Source: VGPI01 sp964482845 | Lineage (GTDB): Bacteria > Cloacimonadota > Cloacimonadia > Cloacimonadales > Cloacimonadaceae | Assembly: GCA_964482845.1 (NCBI GenBank) | Contig: CAYZZE010000014.1 | Coordinates: forward strand, 1-27,109 | Direction: 5' to 3' | Length of the DNA: 27,109 bases | Shown here: one piece after another, positions 1-7,564 of the stretch | Layout: each line of letters opens with the position of its first letter | How positions within the stretch are numbered: the first letter of the stretch is position 1 | Position numbers and translations under genes: made by a program | Notes under the pieces: generated by a model | Told to the model about the DNA's origin: nothing | Databases searched by the model: none | What the model saw: the letters and a program-made list of their open reading frames with translations, nothing else

Positions 1-55
1 GAAGCCAGTGCAACGACCGGCTGAAGCCGGTGATACACCTATGTGCAACGGTCTT
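1..55 (+). mobile_element. Right end of a small non-autonomous element, cut by the window start
   Basis: The segment ends in GTGCAACGGTCTT, which matches the right terminal repeat of the 317-bp elements elsewhere in the window (compare GTGCAACGCTCTT at 584-596). It holds a perfect hairpin ACCGGCT-GA-AGCCGGT at 16-31 and a second GTGCAACG at 9-16. The core differs from that of the 280-596 copy, so it may be another subtype of the family. The left end lies outside the window. Confidence 0.5.
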
Positions 56-182
56 GAAATGGTGATGGCGATTTGAAGAAAGTATGATAAAAGCTTGAAG
101 AAACGGTGATGTTATTTGAAGAAACGGTGATAAAAGTTTGAAGAAATGGTGATGGCGATTTGAAGAAATTGTGATAAAAACT
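56..182. repeat. Tandem 21-22 bp repeats (GGTGAT...TTGAAGAA)
   Basis: About five head-to-tail units of 21-22 bp, each of the form GGTGAT-N7-TTGAAGAA with small changes, followed by a degraded unit. Isolated related units (TTGAAGTTTTGGTGAT) follow at 222-260, and the same core recurs as TTGAAGTTTTCGGTGAT at 18566-18640. Repeats of this size and spacing occur at the ends of IS21-family elements, where the transposase binds, so a relic IS21-type end is one reading. No istA or istB gene is present here. Confidence 0.6.
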
Positions 183-221
183 TCCAGCTATGAAGTGCCC
201 AATCATACTATGATTTCTCTG

Positions 222-260
222 ATTTGAAGTTTTGGTGATGATGTTTGAAGTTTTCAGCGA
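222..260. repeat. Two degenerate units of the TTGAAGTTTT repeat
   Basis: Two units, TTTGAAGTTTTGGTGATGA and TTTGAAGTTTTCAGCGAG, lie next to each other with a period of about 21 bp. They resemble the units at 18566-18640 more closely than those at 56-182. Confidence 0.5.
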
Positions 261-279
261 GAGTCTATATCTATATCTA

Positions 280-596
280 AAGACCGTTGAATAATTCAGA
301 GAGTTGACTTAGAACTATCCTCCTTGCTTGATAACCTTAGTATAACCTTAGTATAACCTTACGGCCGTAAGGTTATACTAAGGTTATGAAGCAGGGAGGA
401 CTAAGGAAAAAGTACTATTCCGCTTAAATCAAAACCTTCTTGAGGCCGTTAGATAACTCAGGGCGGGTGGCTCAACGAGTATCCAAACCATCTGACAGGC
501 ATAATCCTTAGTTTTAACCGACTGCGCTGGAAGGAGAGACGATTTTGTTTTTTCAGGGTCTCAAAATATGGGGATTCCAGTATGTGCAACGCTCTT
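280..596 (+). mobile_element. Small non-autonomous (MITE-like) element, copy 1, 317 bp
   Basis: The element begins AAGACCGTTGAATAA and ends with the complement of AAGAGCGTTGCACAT, giving imperfect terminal inverted repeats (about 11 of 15 positions). It is flanked by ATCTA at 275-279 and ATCTA at 597-601, a 5-bp target duplication. It contains an 81-bp palindrome (319-399) and, 162 bp in from the left end, a second copy of the left-end sequence (443 onward). There is no plausible coding region. A near-identical copy is at 11113-11430 and a split inverted copy is at 16072-16160 plus 20111-20303. Confidence 0.8.
319..399. repeat. 81-bp asymmetric palindrome built from 11-bp units
   Basis: The outer arms CCTCCTTGCTT / AAGCAGGGAGG enclose TTAGTATAACC units that meet at ACGGCCGT. 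The left arm has two 11-bp TTAGTATAACC units and the right arm has one, so the folded hairpin would carry an 11-nt bulge. The same 81-bp structure is present at 11152-11232 and, inverted with the asymmetry also inverted, at 20223-20303. Transcribed or single-stranded, it would form a very stable stem. Confidence 0.85.
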
Positions 597-641
597 ATCT
601 ATAGTTTTCTGGTCTGAAGTCTTAGCAGTCGCATAATTTGA

Positions 642-670
642 TTGACAATTTCCCCAATCCAGCTTATATT
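642..670 (+). promoter_or_regulatory. Sigma-70 type promoter of the hrcA operon
   Basis: A perfect -35 box TTGACA (642-647) and a -10 box TATATT (665-670) are separated by 17 bp. The start of transcription would fall just before or within the CIRCE-like operator at 680-706, as expected for an HrcA-repressed promoter. Confidence 0.8.
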
Positions 671-679
671 GTCCTCAGA

Positions 680-706
680 TTAGCAGAAAGAAGTGGAGAT
701 TGCTAA
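680..706. promoter_or_regulatory. Degenerate CIRCE operator for HrcA
   Basis: TTAGCAGAA-N9-GATTGCTAA. The canonical CIRCE is TTAGCACTC-N9-GAGTGCTAA. Here the outer six bases of each arm (TTAGCA / TGCTAA) and the full 27-bp length are kept, while the inner three bases of each arm have drifted. The position between promoter and hrcA start fits autoregulation by HrcA. Confidence 0.75.
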
Positions 707-724
707 AATTTCAGAAGGGAGACC

Positions 725-1840
725 ATGAAAAAGAATCAACTACGGCTGAATGAGACACTTAGAGCGCTGGTGGATGAGTATATCTGGTCGAATGTACCGG
801 TTTCGTCGCTAACGCTCAATGACAAGCATCTGACGAAGGTAAGTTCTGCCACCTTGCGTTTGGATCTGTATAAACTGGAGCAGATGAATCTGATCCAGCA
901 GCCGCATACGTCCTCCGGTCGGGTGCCAACGATCCAGGGTTACCGTCGGTATCTGGAATTGATCGCCGGTGATCATGACCGGGTGCGTAATGATCGGATG
1001 GAGATCTTACGCGACCTACTGATCCACTATTACAAGGACACACCGCAGGCACTCCATTACATAATGCAAATGCTGGCCCAAATGACGGATCAGCTCAGTT
1101 TTGTCGCCGAACCGGAAGTATCGAGCGGGTACCTTGCCAAGCTGGAGGTCTTCCGTATCGGTCCGAATAAGTACATCTTTGTGATGAGTTTGGATTCCGG
1201 ATTGGACAAGACAGTGATCATGAAATGCGAGAATGATCTGGGCGATGAGCAACTCAAGCGTTTGGTGCGTTATCTGAATGACGAACTTGCCGGATTGCGC
1301 ATCTACGACATCGCCAATAAGTATCTGGTGGAGATGCGGGAAAACTTGGAGTATGATACCACATTGATCAGCGGTTTCCTGCGTGAACTGCATCGCGCCT
1401 TCATCGAGATCAGTGATTTCTTCATCCACTACGACGGCAGCATCAAGTTTTTGGAACAACCGGAATTCGATTCCAAAGTGAATATATTGAACTTTATGAA
1501 CATGATCCAGCGGCAGGATGTCCTGCTCAAACTGATGCAGGGCGCAGATCTGAAGAAAAACGACAGGATGTCACGAACAGTGTCCGATAGCGATCCTGCG
1601 CCGTTTGAATATGACCGCAGCAGTGGCGTTAAGGTCTTGCTGGGCGAGGAGTTAAGCGATCCGCTATGGACGCATTTTGCCGTGATCTTCGCCCGCTATG
1701 AGATCTATGAGATCCCTGGATATCTGGGCGTGATCGCTCCGATGCGAACAGATTACCGGAAATTGATCCCTCTGGTGAGAGATATTGCCGCCACGATCAC
1801 GCAGACCACCCGCAAGGGAATGATGGTACCCAACAAATAA
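725..1840 (+). CDS. hrcA: Heat-inducible transcription repressor HrcA
   Basis: HrcA binds CIRCE operators and represses chaperone operons; its activity normally depends on chaperonin. The 371-residue product is slightly longer than many HrcA proteins (about 340). The N-terminal winged-helix region holds the HrcA hallmark TSSGRVPTIQGYRRYLE (residues 62-78), and the rest matches the GAF-like and dimerisation part in length. The start ATG has a good ribosome site (AAGGGAG, 714-720) four bases upstream. It is the first gene of hrcA-grpE-dnaK-dnaJ, a classic arrangement, and sits directly behind a strong promoter and CIRCE-like site, so it should control its own operon. The family call comes from motif and context and is firm. 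Confidence 0.95.
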   Translation: MKKNQLRLNETLRALVDEYIWSNVPVSSLTLNDKHLTKVSSATLRLDLYKLEQMNLIQQPHTSSGRVPTIQGYRRYLELIAGDHDRVRNDRMEILRDLLIHYYKDTPQALHYIMQMLAQMTDQLSFVAEPEVSSGYLAKLEVFRIGPNKYIFVMSLDSGLDKTVIMKCENDLGDEQLKRLVRYLNDELAGLRIYDIANKYLVEMRENLEYDTTLISGFLRELHRAFIEISDFFIHYDGSIKFLEQPEFDSKVNILNFMNMIQRQDVLLKLMQGADLKKNDRMSRTVSDSDPAPFEYDRSSGVKVLLGEELSDPLWTHFAVIFARYEIYEIPGYLGVIAPMRTDYRKLIPLVRDIAATITQTTRKGMMVPNK

Positions 1841-1852
1841 TGAGGTGATTTA

Positions 1853-2425
1853 TTGAAGATGAGCAAGAAAAAGCAAGCCAGAGAATGCGAAGACAAAATC
1901 GTGCCCAGCGACGGCGAAAGCACTGAAGAAACGCGAAAGATCGCCGGAGAAGAACCGGATATGGAGGCACGCCTGACCGATATGGAAAAGCAATGCCTCG
2001 AATGGAAGGAAAAATATCTGCGCGCCATGGCGGAATTTGATAACTTCCGGCGTCGCTCCCATCAGGAAAAAGCGGACTGGATCAAACTGGCAAGCGAAAG
2101 ACTGGCGCTGAATATCTGTGACGTACTGGACAACTTTGAGCGCGCTTTGATGCAAATATCCGATGAGCAGCGCGAGAATGCCTTCGTAAAAGGTATCATG
2201 TTGATAGAACAGCAATTGCGCAGCGTCCTCGAAAAAGAGGGCGTCAAAAAGATCGCTGCCCTGGGCGTGGAATTTGATCCCAAATGCCACGAGGCATTGG
2301 CACATATCTCTTCGGAGTATGAAGAGAATATCGTGGCGGCAGTGATCCAAAACGGCTATGAGATGCACGGGAAGGTGATCCGTCACGCCCGCGTAGCCGT
2401 ATCCAATGGAATAACAAATGAATAG
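1853..2425 (+). CDS. grpE: Nucleotide exchange factor GrpE
   Basis: GrpE releases ADP from DnaK and so drives its folding cycle. The product has 188-190 residues. A charged N-terminal stretch leads into a long coiled coil ending at YLRAMAEFDNFRRR (about residues 58-71), the family signature region, and the C-terminal beta domain contains EFDPKCHEALAH and a closing GYEMHGKVIRHARVAV. The start is either TTG 1853 (spacing 5 from AGGTG at 1843-1847) or ATG 1859 (spacing 11); both keep the whole domain. It lies 12 bp after hrcA and 17 bp before dnaK, so it is co-transcribed with them. Confidence 0.93.
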   Translation: MKMSKKKQARECEDKIVPSDGESTEETRKIAGEEPDMEARLTDMEKQCLEWKEKYLRAMAEFDNFRRRSHQEKADWIKLASERLALNICDVLDNFERALMQISDEQRENAFVKGIMLIEQQLRSVLEKEGVKKIAALGVEFDPKCHEALAHISSEYEENIVAAVIQNGYEMHGKVIRHARVAVSNGITNE

Positions 2426-2442
2426 AATACATGGAGGAAAAC

Positions 2443-4398
2443 ATGGGAAAGATAATCGGAATTGACCTGGGAACCACCAATTCCTGTGTCGCCGTCGTCG
2501 AAGGCGGCAAACCCGTCGTCATAACCAACGCGGAAGGAACCCGCACAACACCCTCCGTCGTGGCATTTACCAAAGACGGACAGCGATTGGTCGGTCAGAT
2601 CGCCAAACGCCAGGCGATCACCAATCCGCAAAACACGGTTTATTCGATCAAGCGCTTTATAGGACGCGCCTTCAATGAAGTTGACGAAGAGATCAAGCAA
2701 GTTCCGTATAAGGTGATCTCCGGTCTCAAACGTCAGGCCGCGGTCTATATCCAATCCGAGGATAAAAACTTTACGCCGCAGGAGATATCAGCCATGGTGC
2801 TGACCAAAATGAAAGAGACCGCCGAAGCTTATCTGGGCGATAACGTGACCGAGGCAGTGATCACCGTCCCGGCTTATTTTAATGACGACCAGCGTCAGGC
2901 AACCAAGGATGCCGGTAAGATCGCCGGCCTTGAAGTAAAACGCATCATCAACGAACCGACCGCTGCCGCTCTGGCTTATGGCATGGAACAGAAAAAGGAA
3001 GAGAAAGTGGCAGTTTATGACCTTGGTGGCGGAACATTTGACATCTCCATCCTGGAAATCGCATCCGGTTTGGTGGAGGTCAAATCCACCAACGGCAATA
3101 CCCACTTGGGTGGCGATGACTTTGATAAGCGGATCATCGACTGGATCCTTGCCGAGTACAAGAAACAGGAAGGGATCGACCTCTCCAAAGATCCGATGGC
3201 CATGCAGCGCTTGAAAGAAGCTGCGGAAAAAGCCAAGATCGAACTCTCCGGTACGCAGACGACCAATATCAATATGCCCTTCATCACTGCCGATGCCACG
3301 GGACCCAAACACCTCAATCTGGATCTCAACCGGTCTGAATTCAATCGTCTCACCGCTGACCTGGTGGAACGTACGCTCGGTCCCTGCCGGCAAGCGCTCA
3401 AAGATGCCAAAATGGAGACCTCGGACATCGATGAAGTGCTGCTGGTGGGTGGTAGTACCCGAATCCCGGCGGTGCTGGAAGCGGTGGAAAAGTTCTTTGG
3501 CAAGAAAGCCAATCACAGCGTCAATCCGGATGAGGTGGTCGCTGTCGGCGCTGCCATTCAGGGCGCTATCCTGGGCGGCGACGAACACATGAACGACGTG
3601 CTCCTGCTTGATGTGACGCCCCTGTCTTTGGGTATTGAGACCCTGGGTGGCGTGATGACCTCGCTCATCCCCCGTAATACCACTGTGCCGACCACTAAAA
3701 GCCAGATCTTCTCTACAGCAGCGGATAACCAGAGTGCCGTCACCATCCATGTGCTGCAAGGCGAACGTCCAATGGCGGATGGCAATAAGTCTCTGGGGCG
3801 CTTTGATCTGGTCGGCATTCCGGCTGCCCCGCGCGGCATCCCTCAGATCGAAGTGACCTTCAATATCGATGCCAATGGCATCCTGCACGTCTCCGCCAAA
3901 GACAAAGGCACCGGCAAAGAACAGTCGATCAAGATCGACCGTGCCGGTTCCATGAGTCAGGAAGATATCGACCGGATGATCAAAGACGCTGAAATGCATG
4001 CCGAAGAAGACAAACAGCGGCAGGAATTCATCACTGCCCGCAACGAACTGGATACCATGATCTTCAGCACCGAAAAGAGCATGAAGGAATATGGCGATAA
4101 ACTCTCCGAAAGCGAAAAGAATGAACTCGGCGATGCCATCAACGCCGCCAAAGAGGTCCATGAAAAAGCAACGGAGAAGAGCGAACTGGAAACCGCCCGC
4201 GAAGAACTGGCAAAGAAAGCGCACAAACTGGCGGAAATGATCTATGCCGATGTCCAGAAACAGCAGGGTAAAGCTGGTGGATTCGATCCCAATGCCGCTG
4301 GATTTAATCCTGATGACTTTGCTCAGCAACAACAAACGCCACAGGATGAGGGACCAGGTCCGATCGACGCCGAATATGAAGTGGTCGATGATAAATAA
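2443..4398 (+). CDS. dnaK: Chaperone DnaK (Hsp70)
   Basis: ATP-dependent cytosolic chaperone working with DnaJ and GrpE. The 651-residue protein shows the full Hsp70 layout: phosphate-binding IGIDLGTTNSC near residue 5, VPAYFNDDQRQATKDAG near 140, DLGGGTFDISIL near 190 and LVGGSTRIPAV near 338, then the substrate-binding domain and a lidded C-terminus ending in an acidic EYEVVDDK tail with a Gln-rich linker. An upstream in-frame ATG at 2431 exists, but ATG 2443 is preferred because GGAGG (2433-2437) lies five bases before it and the protein then begins MGKIIGIDLG as in its relatives. Regulation is expected through the CIRCE-like site upstream of hrcA. Confidence 0.97.
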   Translation: MGKIIGIDLGTTNSCVAVVEGGKPVVITNAEGTRTTPSVVAFTKDGQRLVGQIAKRQAITNPQNTVYSIKRFIGRAFNEVDEEIKQVPYKVISGLKRQAAVYIQSEDKNFTPQEISAMVLTKMKETAEAYLGDNVTEAVITVPAYFNDDQRQATKDAGKIAGLEVKRIINEPTAAALAYGMEQKKEEKVAVYDLGGGTFDISILEIASGLVEVKSTNGNTHLGGDDFDKRIIDWILAEYKKQEGIDLSKDPMAMQRLKEAAEKAKIELSGTQTTNINMPFITADATGPKHLNLDLNRSEFNRLTADLVERTLGPCRQALKDAKMETSDIDEVLLVGGSTRIPAVLEAVEKFFGKKANHSVNPDEVVAVGAAIQGAILGGDEHMNDVLLLDVTPLSLGIETLGGVMTSLIPRNTTVPTTKSQIFSTAADNQSAVTIHVLQGERPMADGNKSLGRFDLVGIPAAPRGIPQIEVTFNIDANGILHVSAKDKGTGKEQSIKIDRAGSMSQEDIDRMIKDAEMHAEEDKQRQEFITARNELDTMIFSTEKSMKEYGDKLSESEKNELGDAINAAKEVHEKATEKSELETAREELAKKAHKLAEMIYADVQKQQGKAGGFDPNAAGFNPDDFAQQQQTPQDEGPGPIDAEYEVVDDK

Positions 4399-4442
4399 CG
4401 GATTGGGGCATTCTATGTCCACGGCCATAAGGATAGGTAAAG

Positions 4443-5588
4443 ATGCCAAAACGTGACTACTACGAAGTTCTCGGCGTAGAAAAAAATGCGGATGAAACCA
4501 CGGTCAAAAAGGCATACCGCAAACTGGCGATGCAGTTTCATCCGGATAAAAACCCCGATAACAAGGATGCGGAAGAGAAGTTTAAAGAGGCGTCCGAGGC
4601 TTACGAGGTGTTGAGTGATCCGCAAAAGCGTCAGATCTATGACCAATATGGACACGCCGGCATCGAAAATCAATTTGGCAGCGGTGGCTTCTCGTGGGAG
4701 AATTTTACCCACTTTGATGACATCAATGACCTCTTCGGCGGCTTTGGCAGCATCTTCGACTCACTGTTTGGCGGTGGAGGAGGCAGACGTGGCGGCCGAT
4801 CCTCGAACCGTGGGGAAGATCTGCAGATTGAACTCTCGCTCACGCTGCAGGAGATCGCCTCCTGCGTGGAAAAGACCATCAAGATCAACGTCAAAGGTGC
4901 TTGCGATAAATGTCATGGCAGCGGTTCTGAAGACGGCAAATCCGAGAACTGCAGCCAATGCCGGGGTAGCGGACAGGTCAGGCAGATCAGGCAATCGCTA
5001 TTCGGACAGATGCAACAGGTGTCGGAATGCCCCTCCTGCCGCGGCGAAGGCAAGATCATCAAGAACCGCTGTTCCAAGTGTTATGGCGAGGGACGAACAC
5101 CCAAATTCAAAGAAGTCAGCATCAAAGTCCCACCGGGTGTGGAGGAAGGTCAATACATCCGGATGCGGGGCATCGGCAATGCCGGTCCCAGAGGTGGAAG
5201 CAACGGCGATATCCTGGTACTCATCCACGAGAAACAGGATGACAAATTTATCCGTAGCGGCGTCAATCTCCTGATCGAATATCCGATCAGTTTTGCCCAA
5301 GCGGCTCTCGGAGACGAGATCATCGTACCGACTCTGGCTTCCCCCATCAAACTCAAAGTTCCGGCAGGAACACAGAGCGGCAAGGAACTCCGTGCCAAGG
5401 GACAGGGCATGCCCGCACTGCATTCAGAGGCAAAAGGGGATCTGATCGTGCGCATTATTGTGGTGACCCCTACCCGGCTTTCCAAGGATGAGCAGGAACT
5501 ATTCACTAATCTAAAGGAATTTGACAAGCGGCACAAACTCGAGCCCGGCAGGGGATTCATATCCCGCCTCAAGGATTTTTTCGGCTGA
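4443..5588 (+). CDS. dnaJ: Chaperone DnaJ (type I Hsp40)
   Basis: Co-chaperone that delivers substrates to DnaK and stimulates its ATPase. The 381 residues contain all type I parts in order: a J domain with HPD at 33-35, a Gly/Phe-rich linker (about 70-120), four zinc-binding CxxCxGxG repeats (Cys 154/157, 170/173, 196/199, 210/213) and the C-terminal substrate domains with GDLIVRIIV. Nothing is missing or degenerate. It begins 44 bp after dnaK, and its stop is 4 bp before rsmE. Confidence 0.97.
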   Translation: MPKRDYYEVLGVEKNADETTVKKAYRKLAMQFHPDKNPDNKDAEEKFKEASEAYEVLSDPQKRQIYDQYGHAGIENQFGSGGFSWENFTHFDDINDLFGGFGSIFDSLFGGGGGRRGGRSSNRGEDLQIELSLTLQEIASCVEKTIKINVKGACDKCHGSGSEDGKSENCSQCRGSGQVRQIRQSLFGQMQQVSECPSCRGEGKIIKNRCSKCYGEGRTPKFKEVSIKVPPGVEEGQYIRMRGIGNAGPRGGSNGDILVLIHEKQDDKFIRSGVNLLIEYPISFAQAALGDEIIVPTLASPIKLKVPAGTQSGKELRAKGQGMPALHSEAKGDLIVRIIVVTPTRLSKDEQELFTNLKEFDKRHKLEPGRGFISRLKDFFG

Positions 5589-5592
5589 TCCG

Positions 5593-6312
5593 ATGCCCTC
5601 CTATTACGTTCCCGATCTGACGCTGCAAACAAAGCAGATAAACATAATGGGCGAAGAATTCCACCACCTGAGCCGGGTGGCAAGGCATCGCCCTGGTGAC
5701 GGGATCACCCTCAATAATGGAAAGGGGATCATCGCCCAAGCCAAGATCGTCGTCATCGAGAGATGCTCCGCCATTTTACAGATCATATCGGCACAAGCAT
5801 ATCCGGATCTGAAACCAAAGTACTGCCTGGCGTTTTCACTGCTGCAGAACAGGCATGACGAGTGGATCGTGGAGAAAGCGACCGAACTTGGCTGCAGCGT
5901 ATTTTATCCTCTGGTCTGTCAGCGAACTATCCGCAAACCTGCCGCAAACACCAAGGTCAGATTTGAGAAAGTCGCTCTCGCTGCCAGCAAGCAATGTGAC
6001 CGCCCCTATCTGCCCCAGGTGATGGATGTTTATGACTTGGAGAGTTCTTTAACCCGGATCGGTGAAGATGGTCACAAACCGATAGTTTTATCCGAACGGA
6101 GGCCCGACCTGTGGCTGGAAGATATTATGCCGCAGATGAATGAAGCGATCTGCATCCTGATCGGAGCCGAAGGTGGATTCAGCAATGAGGAACATGCTCT
6201 CTTTGAGCGGCTTCAGATCCCGCTCGTCTCAGTAAGTTCCCTGATCCTGAGAGCAGAAACCGCCGCCATCGCTGCCGCCGCTCAATTGAACCTTCTGGGC
6301 AGGATCAGATAA
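5593..6312 (+). CDS. rsmE: 16S rRNA (uracil-1498-N3)-methyltransferase RsmE
   Basis: RsmE methylates N3 of U1498 in 16S rRNA using S-adenosylmethionine; it is a trefoil-knot (SPOUT) enzyme. The 239 residues carry the family's knot motifs: GAEGGF at 191-196 and LILRAETAAIAA near 217-228 close to the C-terminus, plus VEKATELGC in the middle. The reading frame is open further upstream inside dnaJ, but ATG 5593, 4 bp after the dnaJ stop, gives the normal length and N-terminus (PSYYVPDL). A dnaJ-rsmE pairing is common in bacteria. The 3' end overlaps the convergent transporter gene by 8 bp. Confidence 0.93.
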   Translation: MPSYYVPDLTLQTKQINIMGEEFHHLSRVARHRPGDGITLNNGKGIIAQAKIVVIERCSAILQIISAQAYPDLKPKYCLAFSLLQNRHDEWIVEKATELGCSVFYPLVCQRTIRKPAANTKVRFEKVALAASKQCDRPYLPQVMDVYDLESSLTRIGEDGHKPIVLSERRPDLWLEDIMPQMNEAICILIGAEGGFSNEEHALFERLQIPLVSVSSLILRAETAAIAAAAQLNLLGRIR

Positions 6313-7564
6313 ACAAACGTAACACCAAGGGAACACAGTAGTTTACCCAGATTGTGATCAATCCCGCCGAGAGTATATTCATGATCAATCCCGCCAGCAG
6401 CATATGCCGTAGCGAGATCTTGGATGAACTGCCATAACCCAGTCCGTTGGAAGGCGTAGCCAGCGGTGACATAAAGGCGCAGGTGGAGCATAAAGTGATG
6501 ATCAACAGCATCTGCCAGGATATCTCCGGATACAATTTACTCAACGGCAACAGGACTACGATCATACTGATCTGGATCACCGAATTGCTGACGATCTCCG
6601 TCACCAAAGTGACGATCAGAGCCACGATCAAGTAGAGCAGCAACACTGAATAATCCGCCATAAGCCATTCAACCGTCCAGTGCGAGACCAGTGCGGGAAA
6701 TTGGAGCGCAACCAGGACAGCCGTCACCGCCAAGCCCAGCAAGATCCACAAAAATCCCTTCTTCGGCAGATCGTGGAAGATGTCCTCGGTTTTCAGCAAT
6801 CTCACCTTAGGTGCTTTGTGAGAAGAGCGGTAGCGCTTAAAAAATATCAGATAAAGAAAGAAAAATGTCCATAGCGTCGTGACCAGATAGATCTGTGGTC
6901 TCAGGTGCTTGAGCATACTCATTGCCAATGACAGCATTGAGGAGCTGACAAGGAAGATCAAGACCAAAGTGATACTGATCTTTTGCAGGTGGGGCGGCAC
7001 GTCAAAGGTCTTCATATTCTGCTTTATCCGGTCAACCGACAATTGTTGATTGGGCTTGAATACCAACATCATGATCAGCCATCCCAGACAGCAAAGCAAG
7101 ATGACCAGGGGCATCCCCCAAGCCATCCAGGAAAGGAAGGTAAAGGCATACCTGATCTCAAATCGATTGAGTTCTAACAAGCCGACGAGGATGCCGTTGG
7201 TCGTGGTTCCTGTGAGCATCCCGGTTCCCCCGATGTTTGCCCCCCAAACCACGGCTAATAGTATGAGTGTGGAAAATTTACGATGTTCTTTGTCCGGTGC
7301 ATTATAGTCGTTTTGGATCAAGAGCACCAAAGGCAGCAGGGTGAGCAAAGTGATCACATTGGCAATGATCATCGAGAGTAGTCCGGTGCCGATGATTAGG
7401 AGCCAAACCAGTCGGCTCAACGAGATGTGTTTCTCTTCAAACAGCCACCAGACCAGTCGTTCGGGAAGTTTCTGCGTGACGAGTACCCTGGAGATCAGAT
7501 AGGAGATAAGGAAGAAGTGGAGCAGTTGCAGTTTATCGAGGGCCTCTTCCATCCCGCTACCCAC
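6305..7564 (-). CDS. DASS/SLC13-like (ion transporter superfamily) membrane transporter
   Basis: A 419-residue very hydrophobic protein with about ten to eleven predicted membrane segments. Two half-repeats each carry a hairpin and Ser/Asn signature typical of the divalent anion:sodium symporter and ArsB/NhaD group: SMIIANVITLLTLLPLVLL in the first half and EIVSNSVIQISMIVVLLP in the second, followed by a Thr-Pro-Ser-Asn-Gly motif. A dicarboxylate, sulfate or similar anion is the likely substrate, but it cannot be told from sequence. The start is GTG 7564, overlapping the lpxK stop by 8 bp; ATG 7552 is the alternative. It is the last gene of the minus-strand run, coupled to lpxK by the overlap. 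Confidence 0.75.
   Translation of the reverse strand: MGSGMEEALDKLQLLHFFLISYLISRVLVTQKLPERLVWWLFEEKHISLSRLVWLLIIGTGLLSMIIANVITLLTLLPLVLLIQNDYNAPDKEHRKFSTLILLAVVWGANIGGTGMLTGTTTNGILVGLLELNRFEIRYAFTFLSWMAWGMPLVILLCCLGWLIMMLVFKPNQQLSVDRIKQNMKTFDVPPHLQKISITLVLIFLVSSSMLSLAMSMLKHLRPQIYLVTTLWTFFFLYLIFFKRYRSSHKAPKVRLLKTEDIFHDLPKKGFLWILLGLAVTAVLVALQFPALVSHWTVEWLMADYSVLLLYLIVALIVTLVTEIVSNSVIQISMIVVLLPLSKLYPEISWQMLLIITLCSTCAFMSPLATPSNGLGYGSSSKISLRHMLLAGLIMNILSAGLITIWVNYCVPLVLRLFI

Noticed and set aside
287..596. CRISPR-like or attC-like array at the palindromes
   Set aside because: The 11-bp units are only two plus one and directly form a palindrome, with no spacers, no cas genes and no integrase nearby.
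2788..4449. Long minus-strand open frame (553 codons) opposite dnaK
   Set aside because: It is the antisense shadow of dnaK, whose Hsp70 motifs are complete; the antisense product has no recognisable domain and no ribosome site.
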